Positions 8,260-16,472 of a stretch of DNA of 55,437 bases are shown here, one piece after another (position 1 is the first letter of the stretch; each line of letters begins with the position of its first letter). Source of the DNA: UBA9647 sp049522195 (GTDB taxonomy: Bacteria; Bacteroidota; Ignavibacteria; UBA10030). The stretch is taken from NCBI GenBank assembly GCA_049522195.1, contig JBEKOB010000024.1, forward strand, positions 1 through 55,437. The letters are read 5' to 3'. The position numbers and the translations under genes are program-made. The notes below the pieces were generated by a model. That model did no database searches. It was not told the origin of the DNA and saw only the letters and a list, made by a program, of their open reading frames with translations.

Positions 8260-9444
8260 TCAGCCGACCAGCTTCGTCATCATGCCACTGAGCTCACCGA
8301 CTTCCTTGTTGTTCTCCAGGTACGAGTCGATGAGCTTTTGGCGGAGTTCGTCGCCGCGATCGTACAGCCGTTTGAGCTTCTTCGGCTTCGTTGTTTGGAG
8401 CACATACGCCGCAAGAAGCGGGAATGCCACCGTCACGTCAACATAAGCGGTCACCGTCTCTTCGAGTTTCGTCGGGTCAATCTTGCCCCAGCTCACTGCT
8501 TCGCTCGGCGGCGCGCCGGAAAGTCCGCCGGTGTCCGGGCGAGCATCGGTGATGTTGATATCAAAGTCCTGTCCTGCTTCCGGAATCATCAGCACTTCCT
8601 GGATCTGCGGCTCGGTCTGAAGGAGGAAATTCTTGGGGCTGCCTCCGCCGATCAGCAGGACGCCGGTTTTCCCCTTCTCGTATCTCTTCGCATTCAGAAT
8701 GATCGCAGTGGAATCATTCACGTCAATGCTGGGATTGATCTTCAGCTTGAACTTGTCCTTCAGCCCCTTCGCTTCTGCCAGCAACTCCAGCCCTGCCACG
8801 TTCATGCCGATCGTCGAATCGCCGGGAGAGGAGGTAAAGACTGGAATGCCGTTGCGATAGGCTGCTGCCAGAACGCTCACCTGGCCAATCTTGCTCTTCT
8901 TTTCATATTCGTTAACGATTTTGCCGAGATAATGATAAAACTCTCGCGTTCCCATTTCCTTCTGGAACTCAGGGCGCAACATGATCTTGCGCAGGACCCG
9001 GTCGGTTGCCATAAGGACATCCTCGTAATCGAAGAGGATGTCGTATATCCTTGTGACGCCTTTGTCACGAAGATCGGCATCGTCAACATTGTGGCTTCCC
9101 CGGAACATCGGCATGTTGAAGGCGAAGTGGAGATCGTGATACATGTTCGCCCCGGTGGCAACAAACCAGTCGATGAACCCGTGGTTCATCAGAGGGATGA
9201 TCGTTGAAGCTCCAAGACCGGCAGGGGTGAGCGCACCGGCAATGCTGACACCAATCGTAACGTCACTTTGAGAATACTTGTCACGCAACAATTGGCAGGC
9301 CGCTCGCAGTCTGCCCCCGTTGTAGGCGTCCATGTTATCGATAACGGAAGCCAGACTGCTCTTTTTCGTTACGGCCTTTGGTAGAACTCGTTTGCCGGAT
9401 AAGTACTCATTCTTCGTGTGCTGATGCTTCATCTTGTGGTCCAT
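8260..9444 (-). CDS. Deoxyhypusine synthase-like protein (probable polyamine aminobutyl-transfer enzyme)
   Basis: The 394-aa product matches the bacterial deoxyhypusine-synthase-like family throughout: GVSIAGALTPAGLG near residue 65, ATGANMYHDLHFAFN, FTSSPGDSTIGMN, INPSIDVNDSTA and IGGGSPKNFLLQTEP, whose lysine corresponds to the catalytic lysine that forms an imine with the aminobutyl group. Bacteria lack eIF5A, so these enzymes are thought to join aminobutyl groups to polyamines (homospermidine or spermidine synthesis). The exact product is inference. The ATG at 9444 has AAAGGATGA just upstream, and a promoter lies at 9519-9549. The decarboxylase gene follows downstream. Confidence 0.87.
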   Translation of the reverse strand: MDHKMKHQHTKNEYLSGKRVLPKAVTKKSSLASVIDNMDAYNGGRLRAACQLLRDKYSQSDVTIGVSIAGALTPAGLGASTIIPLMNHGFIDWFVATGANMYHDLHFAFNMPMFRGSHNVDDADLRDKGVTRIYDILFDYEDVLMATDRVLRKIMLRPEFQKEMGTREFYHYLGKIVNEYEKKSKIGQVSVLAAAYRNGIPVFTSSPGDSTIGMNVAGLELLAEAKGLKDKFKLKINPSIDVNDSTAIILNAKRYEKGKTGVLLIGGGSPKNFLLQTEPQIQEVLMIPEAGQDFDINITDARPDTGGLSGAPPSEAVSWGKIDPTKLEETVTAYVDVTVAFPLLAAYVLQTTKPKKLKRLYDRGDELRQKLIDSYLENNKEVGELSGMMTKLVG

Positions 9445-9518
9445 TCTTCATCCTTTCATTCGAGGTTGAACGTCACCCGAAGGTGTCGATCATTTCCTGT
9501 TTCTTAATATTGGATGGC

Positions 9519-9549
9519 CCAAAATAGCGTGAAATGAGACGATATGCAA
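9519..9549 (-). promoter_or_regulatory. TTG / TATTTTGG promoter of the polyamine genes
   Basis: Read on the minus strand, TTG (9549-9547) and TATTTTGG (starting 9526) are exactly 23 bases apart, as in the plus-strand copies. It sits about 75 bases upstream of the deoxyhypusine-synthase-like start. Confidence 0.5.
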
Positions 9550-9559
9550 CGGTTTTGAG

Positions 9560-9662
9560 TACACGCTGCTGATCGCCGATCCCTCGATCCTTCGAGGTTC
9601 TCCGGGGCAAGCTTCGCTCGGAGTAGGCTGCTGATCGCTGACAGCTGATTGCTGAACGCTCA
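9560..9662. repeat. Heptamer repeat array (GCTGATC / GCTGACA family)
   Basis: Near 9629-9662 the sequence reads GCTGATC, GCTGACA, GCTGATT, GCTGAAC in direct succession, with a related GCTGATCGCCGATC near 9568-9581. Unit length is seven bases. The same family reappears inside a coding sequence near 34645. Confidence 0.7.
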
Positions 9663-9663
9663 T

Positions 9664-9694
9664 TTGCCTTTCTTCCTGATCTGCAGTAGCTTTC
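9664..9694 (+). promoter_or_regulatory. TTGCCTTT / TAGCTTTC promoter, copy 2
   Basis: TTG at 9664 and TAGCTTTC from 9687 are 23 bases apart, with CTGCAG before the TA. It ends about 42 bases before the start of the glycosidase-like gene. Confidence 0.6.
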
Positions 9695-9736
9695 CCCGGT
9701 CAAGAGATGCCTGCCCGACACTCGGAAAACTGAAGG

Positions 9737-10940
9737 ATGAAATCGAACACAAAGCCTCGCCTGTTTTTTCTCCTCGTTCTCCTTCTCGTTACGTCGCCTC
9801 TTTGTCGCGGACAACAGGATGTTCCCGAGAAGTACAAATCTCTCTACGAGCAGTACAAGTCCGGTCTCGAGAAATACAACGCGTATCTGGATCGAGCCGA
9901 CAGGAAATCGAAGAGCACTGTCTGCTTCGGAGCAGAGCTCCTCGCTGCAAACGGTAATCGGGGTGAGGATCTTTTGTCTCCGCGTGCTCTCAAGGGAGTA
10001 GAACTATCCCTCGATAGATTTGTGGAACTCGGCATCCAGGGAGCGACCATTGCAATCGGGTATCCAATTCTGACCGACGATCTCCCGCGATCAGACGAGT
10101 ATCTCGCGTTCTACAAGAAAGTCGCCGAGATGGTCAGGTCGAGACATATGAAGCTCTGCGTGAAACTTCATGTTTTGTTCGCCGGAACCGTCTACTCGAG
10201 TCTGAAGGTCGATTTCTCTTTGCTCACGGTTGAAAAGCTGACAGCGGGGAAACGGCTCATGGCCGAGCGCGTCATCGGCGAGCTTGCCCCGGACTATCTG
10301 ACGCTCGGTGGAGAACCAGACACGGAGGCAAAGCTCTCAGGGCTTAAAGCGTTAAACGATCCGGTCGCATATTCCGGCATGGTTCAATCGATCCTCAAGG
10401 ATTTGAAAAGAGGGAACACGCTGGTTGGTGTGGGGCAGGGAACGTGGATCACGCCTGATTTCGCAAAGGCCTATGCGAAAACAGATGTCGACTTCATTAA
10501 CATCCACATCTACCCGTTTGGCAAGCGCGTGCTGGAAGTGCTGAACCAGATTTGTGCAACGGCGAGGGAAGGGAAGAAGCGCCTGATACTCGATGAATGC
10601 TGGCTCTACAAGGTGGCTCCGGGGGAAGGTCTGGGTGTTGCCGCCAGCGCTGCCATCTATAGGAGGGATGCATACGGCTTTTGGGAGCCCGTTGACAAGC
10701 TCTTTCTGGAGTCAATGGCGAAGGTTTGCCAGCCAGAACAATATCGAGTATGTCTCCCCCTTCTGGAGCCATTGTTTCTTCGCCTCGTTGAAGTATGATC
10801 CTGCCGACGACCAGCTCTCCTACAAAGAGTTGAACGGGCGGTTTGTTCAGGCGGTTTCTGCGGCAATGCAGGCCGGAACTTTCAGCGGACTTGGCCGTCT
10901 CTACTCGGATATCATAAAACGCTACGGCACCACTCATTGA
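9737..10940 (+). pseudogene. Secreted TIM-barrel glycosidase-like protein, broken by a +1 frameshift
   Basis: A signal peptide (MKSNTKPRLFFLLVLLLVT, cleaved near CRG) leads into a barrel-like protein. LTLGGEPDTEAK and RLILDECWLYK look like the two strand-end glutamates of clan GH-A glycosidases, which is inference only. The first frame stops at 10798 with a nonsense tail after residue K of FLESMAK. The neighbouring frame continues sensibly as FASQNNIEYVSPFWSH and on to KRYGTTH at 10940. Removing one G of the pair at 10723-10724 joins the two frames into a protein of 400 residues. This is either a real frameshift or an assembly error. A class-shared promoter lies immediately upstream. Confidence 0.75.
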
Positions 10941-11040
10941 GCTCATGGCATCAGAAGCACCTCCGTTTGTCCTACGACGAAAACAGACTGTATCCAAACT
11001 CATCAAATCCATCAATCTTCTCACTCCCTGGGAGGGAATC

Positions 11041-13905
11041 ATGGCAAGAAGACTCCTCACCATCCTTTCATTGTTGCTCTGCCTTGTGATGACTTCACAA
11101 GCAGCTGACAAGAAAGAATTCAAGATTCCGTACGAGAAGTATGTTCTCTCGAACGGACTGAATGTCCTGCTTCACGTCGACAAGTCCAACCCGATAGCCG
11201 CGGTGTATGTGGTGTATCATGTCGGGTCGGCAAGGGAAGAGAAAGGGAGAACGGGGTTTGCACACCTGTTCGAACACCTCCGATTCAACGAATCGCAGGA
11301 TGTACCGCAGGGGCAGTGGTTCAAAAAGCTGCAGACTGCCGGCGCGACGAACATCAATGGCTCGACGAATAATGACCGGACCAACTATTTCGAAGTCATT
11401 CCAAAGAACGCTGTGGAAATGGCTCTCTGGATGGAATCGGACAGAATGGGATTCCTGCTGAGCAAGGTCACACCCCAGACATTTATTACACAGCAAAACG
11501 TCGTGCAGAATGAAAAGCGCCAGGGTGAGAACGCACCGTACTCGCAGACGAGTTACATTGTCGACAAGTTGATGTACCCTGAAACCCATCCCTACAATTG
11601 GCAGGTCATCGGCTCGCTGGAAGATCTTTCGAACGCCACGATACAGGATGCGATTAACTTCCACGACAAGTACTACGGGCCGAGCAATGCAACGCTTGTC
11701 GTCTCCGGGGACATCGACGTCGCGCAGACTAAGGCATGGATCGAGAAATATTTTGCGGAGATCCCTTCCTCGCCACAACCGAAACCGTTGCCGAAGATGC
11801 CCGTGAAGCTGAATGAGACAAAACGCGCGTCCTATGAGGATTACCTGGCGAACGCACCGCAGTTGATCATGTCGTTCCCGACTGTCGAACAGTACTCGAA
11901 GGATTCATACGCGCTCTCATTCCTGTCGCGGATTCTCTCCGCGAGCAAAAAGTCACCGTTGTACAAAGTGCTCGTCGAAGAAAAGAAACTGGCGCCTGCC
12001 GGTTCCGGCGGGGGCGGTTTTGGCCGCGGTGGCGGTGGTGGAAGTGCGGTATCGGCATTTCAACGCAGCGGCGAAATTGCAGGCACGTTCCAGATTTCTG
12101 TCAGGGCATTTCCGAACATCAAGTTAGGTGACGTTGAAGCCGCTATCAAAGAAGCCTTTGCACGGTTCGAGAAAGAAGGATTTACGGACAAGGATGTTGA
12201 GCGCCAGAAAGCAGGACTGGAGTACCGGTTCTACACTTCGATCGGCAGTGTGTTCGGCAAAGCGACGCGGCTCGCCGACTATAACATATTCGCCGGGTCG
12301 CCGGACTATATGGCGACCGATCTCCAGAACACGATGAACGTGACGAAAGATGATGTGTGGAAAGTTTATAACAAATATATCAAAGGCCAGAACTACGTCC
12401 TCCTGAGCACCGTCCCGAGCGGCCAGGCCGACCTCGCTGCCCCGAACTCGCCCGCGTTTGTTGTCCCGGAAGAGTCGGTCGACAAGGCGGGAGCAAAAAG
12501 AGATGTGGGAACGCACGATTCAACGCCGATCCCCTCCAAGATCGACAGGACGAAGGAACCCGTGAAAGGCCCGGATCCTGCCGTGACAGTTCCCGCGATC
12601 TGGACCGGCAAGACGTCGAACGGCATAGCTGTCTATGGCATCAAACGGAGCGATCTCCCGCTTGTCGATTTCACGATTATCCTCAAAGGCGGTATGCTCC
12701 TTGACGATCCTTCGAAGATCGGGACCGCGTATCTGACTGCCCGGTTAATGAACGAAGGGACGAAGTCGAAGACACCGATTGAGCTTCGCGAGGCAATTGA
12801 GGATCTGGGTGCCACACTCAACATCAGCGGCGCCGATGAGACGATGACGATCACTGGCAGCTGTCTGACGAGTAAGCTGAACGAGACATTCGCGTTGGCC
12901 AAGGAAATGATGTTCGAGCCCCGTTGGGATGAGAAGGAATTTGGCCTTGCCAAGGCGCAGACAATCGAGATGTTGAAGAGAGCTGAAACCAGCCTGACGG
13001 CGATCGCTTCCAACGTGTTCGATAAGCTCGTATATGGCGCCGATAACATTCTGGCGAACCAGGCAATGGGGACCCAGGCGTCGATCGACAAAATCACGAT
13101 AGATGATCTGAAAGCATATTATGAGAAATACTTCTCTCCTACGACCGCGAAGATCATGGTCCTGGGCGATATCTCCAAAGAAGACGCCGTCGAGCTCTTC
13201 AATGGTCTGAAGAACTGGAAAGCGAAGGAAGTGAAGCTTCCCGACGTGACGATTACACACGCTGCCAAGCCGGGTGTCTATTTTGTCGATGTGCCGAAGG
13301 CAAAGCAGTCCGTGTTTAATGTCGGACATCTTGGACCAAAAGCGACAGATCCCGATTACTACAGCGTTTTCGTGATGAACTACAAGCTCGGCGGTGATTT
13401 CTCGAGTGTCCTCAACATGATTCTGCGTGAGGCGAAATCCTTCACGTATGGAGCCCGATCGGCGTTCGCCGGTACAGCGTATGCCGGCAGGTTCATGGCT
13501 TCCACCTCGGTTCAGACGAACGCAACGTTTGAGTCGGCGCAGATCATTAGAGATGAGATCGCAAAATACCGCAACGGTATTTCCGCAGAAGATCTCGGTC
13601 TCGTCAAATCAACACTCCTAAAGAGTAACGCGGGCCGGTTCGAAACGCTGCAACAACTGGGCGGGTTGCTGCTACCGGTAGTTCAATATAATCTGCCTTT
13701 TGACTACGTGAAGCAACGTGAAGCCTTCGTACAGAAAATGACGCTTGACCAGCAGAAGGAGCTCTCGCAGAAGTACCTGATGCCGGACAAAATGGTCTAT
13801 GTCATCGTCGGCGACAAGGCGACGCAGTTTGACAAGTTGAAGGAGCTTGGCCTGGGCGATCCGATTCTTTTGGACAAAGAAGGGAAGCCTGTCGTGATCA
13901 AGTAA
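11041..13905 (+). CDS. Secreted M16 family zinc peptidase (two-domain, insulinase/pitrilysin type)
   Basis: The 954-aa product has a signal peptide (MARRLLTILSLLLCLVMTSQA) and two M16 halves. The first half holds the inverted zinc motif HLFEH (H75, E78, H79) in GFAHLFEHLRFN. The second half (from about residue 520, IAVYGIKRSDLPLVDF) lacks it, as is usual. A glycine-rich linker (GSGGGGFGRGGGGGSA) near residue 320 is an unusual low-complexity insert. Such proteins degrade peptides in the periplasm. The ATG at 11041 is chosen over an upstream frame start at 10945 because GGGAGGGA precedes it and the signal begins there. It lies 100 bases after the frameshifted gene. Confidence 0.9.
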   Translation: MARRLLTILSLLLCLVMTSQAADKKEFKIPYEKYVLSNGLNVLLHVDKSNPIAAVYVVYHVGSAREEKGRTGFAHLFEHLRFNESQDVPQGQWFKKLQTAGATNINGSTNNDRTNYFEVIPKNAVEMALWMESDRMGFLLSKVTPQTFITQQNVVQNEKRQGENAPYSQTSYIVDKLMYPETHPYNWQVIGSLEDLSNATIQDAINFHDKYYGPSNATLVVSGDIDVAQTKAWIEKYFAEIPSSPQPKPLPKMPVKLNETKRASYEDYLANAPQLIMSFPTVEQYSKDSYALSFLSRILSASKKSPLYKVLVEEKKLAPAGSGGGGFGRGGGGGSAVSAFQRSGEIAGTFQISVRAFPNIKLGDVEAAIKEAFARFEKEGFTDKDVERQKAGLEYRFYTSIGSVFGKATRLADYNIFAGSPDYMATDLQNTMNVTKDDVWKVYNKYIKGQNYVLLSTVPSGQADLAAPNSPAFVVPEESVDKAGAKRDVGTHDSTPIPSKIDRTKEPVKGPDPAVTVPAIWTGKTSNGIAVYGIKRSDLPLVDFTIILKGGMLLDDPSKIGTAYLTARLMNEGTKSKTPIELREAIEDLGATLNISGADETMTITGSCLTSKLNETFALAKEMMFEPRWDEKEFGLAKAQTIEMLKRAETSLTAIASNVFDKLVYGADNILANQAMGTQASIDKITIDDLKAYYEKYFSPTTAKIMVLGDISKEDAVELFNGLKNWKAKEVKLPDVTITHAAKPGVYFVDVPKAKQSVFNVGHLGPKATDPDYYSVFVMNYKLGGDFSSVLNMILREAKSFTYGARSAFAGTAYAGRFMASTSVQTNATFESAQIIRDEIAKYRNGISAEDLGLVKSTLLKSNAGRFETLQQLGGLLLPVVQYNLPFDYVKQREAFVQKMTLDQQKELSQKYLMPDKMVYVIVGDKATQFDKLKELGLGDPILLDKEGKPVVIK

Positions 13906-13927
13906 GCGCATCTTCTTTCTTCCTTTG

Positions 13928-13985
13928 AGGCGCCCCACAACCCCCGATGCCGTTCATCGGAGCTGTCGGGGCGCTTCTCGTTCTC
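13928..13985 (+). terminator. Branched hairpin terminator after the M16 gene
   Basis: GCGCCCC (13930-13936) pairs with GGGGCGC (13968-13974) and encloses an inner hairpin CCGATG / CATCGG. The tail is pyrimidine-rich with only short T runs, so efficiency is uncertain. Confidence 0.5.
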
Positions 13986-14041
13986 TCCATCTCCGCTTGC
14001 TTCATGCCTTGGCAGGTGGATCTTGAACCGCGGTTCGCATC

Positions 14042-14072
14042 TTGCCTTTCAACTCCTACAGCCGTAGTTTAA
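14042..14072 (+). promoter_or_regulatory. TTGCCTTT / TAGTTTAA promoter, copy 3
   Basis: TTG at 14042 and TAGTTTAA from 14065 keep the 23-base spacing, with CAGCCG before the TA. It lies about 80 bases upstream of the P1 peptidase start. Confidence 0.5.
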
Positions 14073-14152
14073 GTGGCCATCTCTGCCTTCCAATGATTCC
14101 GAGTTGCCATTTTCGTTCATTCATTTCATATCTGAATGGAGCGAACAAGCAT

Positions 14153-15340
14153 ATGCGAGAACACAGATTGAAGTCTCCTCGCCGCATTGTCTGCATTTAT
14201 CTTTTCTTCACCATCATCGCATTTCAGGTTGTGCTTGCCCAATTCAGACCGCGCGCCCGCGATCTCGGCATTCCATTCGATGGAACGCCCGGAACCTTCA
14301 ATGCCATCACCGATGTCAAAGGAGTGGAAGTCGGATATTCGACGATCATCTCGGGAGAGGGCAAGCTGGCTGTGGGCAAAGGTCCGATAAGGACCGGCGT
14401 TACAGTTGTTTTTCCCAAGGGGAAGGAATTTCGTGACCGAGTTTTTGGCGCGTGGTTCACGCTCAACGGAAACGGAGAGATGACCGGCACAACGTGGCTT
14501 CAAGAGTCGGGTTTTCTTGTGACACCAATTCTCATCACGAACACTCACAGCGTCGGACTTGTCCGAGATGCAGTCATCGAATGGAACGTGAGGCGGGGAG
14601 GAGGAGAAGGATATTCGGGCGATTTCAGCTTGCCGCTCGTGGCCGAAACATATGACGGGTTCCTGAATGATATAAACGGATTCCATGTCACGAAGGAGCA
14701 CGTCTTTCAGGCACTGGAGAGCGCCAAGTCCGGACTCATAGCCGAGGGGAACGTCGGCGGCGGGACAGGCATGATCGCTCATGGGTTCAAAGGAGGGACA
14801 GGTACGTCATCACGAAAACTTGATGAAAAGGCGGGTGGGTACACGATTGGTGTTTTGGTGCAGGCTAACTATGGATCGCGTGACTTGCTTCGGATTGCAG
14901 GTGTGCCCGTGGGAAAAGAGATTACCGACCTCAGGCCCGAACGGGGCAAGAAAGACGATGGTGGCGGTTCCATTATTGTTGTCGTTGGCACCGATGCTCC
15001 GCTGCTTCCACATCAGCTGAAGCGCGTGGCGACCCGCGTTGCTCTTGGGATCGGAGCGATGGGAGGCAGAGGGGAGGATTCTTCGGGAGATATCTTCATC
15101 GCGTTTTCAACAGCAAATCCCGAGGCTGCAAAAACCTCTGGTCTGGCACAGATCACGATGCTGCCAAACGAGTTGATCAACCCCATCTTTCGAGCCACCG
15201 AAGAAGCAACCGAGGAAGCAATCGTGAACGCATTGGTGGCAGCGGAAACCATGACCGGGAGAGATGGAAACAAAGCCTATGCGATCCCCCACGACAGGTT
15301 GAGAGCAGTGATGAAAAAGTACGGGAGAATTGTCGAGTGA
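14153..15340 (+). CDS. P1 (S58/DmpA) family aminopeptidase, exported
   Basis: The protein (395 aa from ATG 14153) carries a hydrophobic N-terminal signal (IVCIYLFFTIIAFQVVLAQ), then the P1 family opening RARDLGIPFDGTPGTFNAITDV with KGVEVGY following. NVGGGTGMIAHGFKGGTGTSSR contains the serine/threonine nucleophile region (about residues 216-221) at which DmpA-type enzymes cleave themselves into two chains. Family members release N-terminal amino acids, some D-specific. An earlier in-frame ATG at 14042 is rejected because it overlaps the promoter and precedes the signal by 37 residues. A class IV aminotransferase gene follows after 167 bases with its own promoter. Confidence 0.87.
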   Translation: MREHRLKSPRRIVCIYLFFTIIAFQVVLAQFRPRARDLGIPFDGTPGTFNAITDVKGVEVGYSTIISGEGKLAVGKGPIRTGVTVVFPKGKEFRDRVFGAWFTLNGNGEMTGTTWLQESGFLVTPILITNTHSVGLVRDAVIEWNVRRGGGEGYSGDFSLPLVAETYDGFLNDINGFHVTKEHVFQALESAKSGLIAEGNVGGGTGMIAHGFKGGTGTSSRKLDEKAGGYTIGVLVQANYGSRDLLRIAGVPVGKEITDLRPERGKKDDGGGSIIVVVGTDAPLLPHQLKRVATRVALGIGAMGGRGEDSSGDIFIAFSTANPEAAKTSGLAQITMLPNELINPIFRATEEATEEAIVNALVAAETMTGRDGNKAYAIPHDRLRAVMKKYGRIVE

Positions 15341-15418
15341 GGCGCCTGATAAAGAACGCATTGTTGGCATTGTCGGAACGAAAGATACCGACGTGGCAGG
15401 CACGCAGAGTCCGGGCCG

Positions 15419-15449
15419 TTGCCTTTCAAGGAAGACTACGCTAGATTTG
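15419..15449 (+). promoter_or_regulatory. TTGCCTTT / TAGATTTG promoter, copy 4 (best match)
   Basis: TTG at 15419 and TAGATTTG at 15442-15449 are 23 bases apart. The -7 box matches TAnnTTTG perfectly. It lies about 58 bases upstream of the aminotransferase start. Confidence 0.65.
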
Positions 15450-15507
15450 TATTGCAGCAGCCATTCCCGGTGCGCCGGAGAGACCTCCCACCAAAGTAAA
15501 ATTGCCT

Positions 15508-16353
15508 ATGTGGCTCTTTCTCAATGATACTTACGTGGAGCGAGAACAAGCGTCGATTTCACCGTTCGATCGCGGGTTCTTGTTCTCTGACGGTGTGTAT
15601 GAAGCAATTCGCTACTATCCCGAATCCGGGTACTTTCAAACAGAAGCTCACATGCGACGGCTCCAGTATGGCCTGGATCAATTGCAGATCAAAGGGGCTG
15701 AGACAGGACGGATAGAGACTGTCATCAAGGACCTGCTAACGAAGAATGATCAGACAGCTGCTCAGGCTCTAGCATACATCCAGGTGACACGCGGCGCTGC
15801 CTATCCCAGGCAACATTTCTTTCCTGCTGCATCGACACCTCCCACGCTCTTTGTGACAACAAATCCTTTCAAGCCTCATACCGAGGAGATCCAGACGGGG
15901 GTACGTGTACTTTTGGAGAAAGATGTTCGTTGGATGCGCTGCGACATCAAGACGATTGCCCTCCTGCCCAATGTACTCTCCCGGCAGCATGCCGTCGAGC
16001 AAAACGCTTGCGAGACTCTTTGGGCGAGGGACGGCTTCATCACTGAGGGGACTCACACAAATTTCTGTGCGGTGAAGAATGGCACGCTTCTGACACCCCC
16101 TCGCTCCAATCTTATTCTCTCGGGTATAACCCGGGAAGTAGTTCTCGAAATTTGTCAGAAATTGAATATCCCTTTCCAAGAAGCTTCCATCAAGGAATCG
16201 GAAATCCCGGCTCTGGACGAATGCATGATCATCGGAACGACGACGGAGATTACCCCCGTCGTCAAAATTAATAATACCACCATAAAAGGCGGAACACCGG
16301 GAGAAATCACAAAAAAGCTGCAAAAGGAATTCTATAGTATTATCTTTAAATAG
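15508..16353 (+). CDS. Class IV PLP aminotransferase (D-amino-acid / branched-chain type)
   Basis: The 281-aa protein has the class IV layout: NDTYVEREQASISPFDRGFLFSD opening in segments, GVYEAIRYY, the PLP lysine in CDIKTIALLPNVL (K148), EGTHTNFCAVKNG with the cofactor-binding EG-TN pattern, SGITREVVLEIC, and GTTTEITPV. These features and the length fit D-alanine aminotransferase more than branched-chain or aminodeoxychorismate enzymes, but the three overlap in sequence. The ATG at 15508 is preferred; a TTG two codons upstream is possible. It may supply or degrade D-amino acids, which fits the neighbouring P1-type peptidase. Confidence 0.85.
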   Translation: MWLFLNDTYVEREQASISPFDRGFLFSDGVYEAIRYYPESGYFQTEAHMRRLQYGLDQLQIKGAETGRIETVIKDLLTKNDQTAAQALAYIQVTRGAAYPRQHFFPAASTPPTLFVTTNPFKPHTEEIQTGVRVLLEKDVRWMRCDIKTIALLPNVLSRQHAVEQNACETLWARDGFITEGTHTNFCAVKNGTLLTPPRSNLILSGITREVVLEICQKLNIPFQEASIKESEIPALDECMIIGTTTEITPVVKINNTTIKGGTPGEITKKLQKEFYSIIFK

Positions 16354-16472
16354 CTGGCAGCCGGGGGCTGTGCGCCTATTGAGCGATCCAACAGCGAGTT
16401 CACAGATTCTCCTGCAGGATGCCGGCTGAAGATTTTGTGTCACCTCCTTTCATCAAACTCTTGAGGTACGCC

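Noticed and set aside
8233..9207. 324-residue plus-strand frame
   Set aside because: Antisense to the deoxyhypusine-synthase-like gene and begins in a repeat; no recognisable family.
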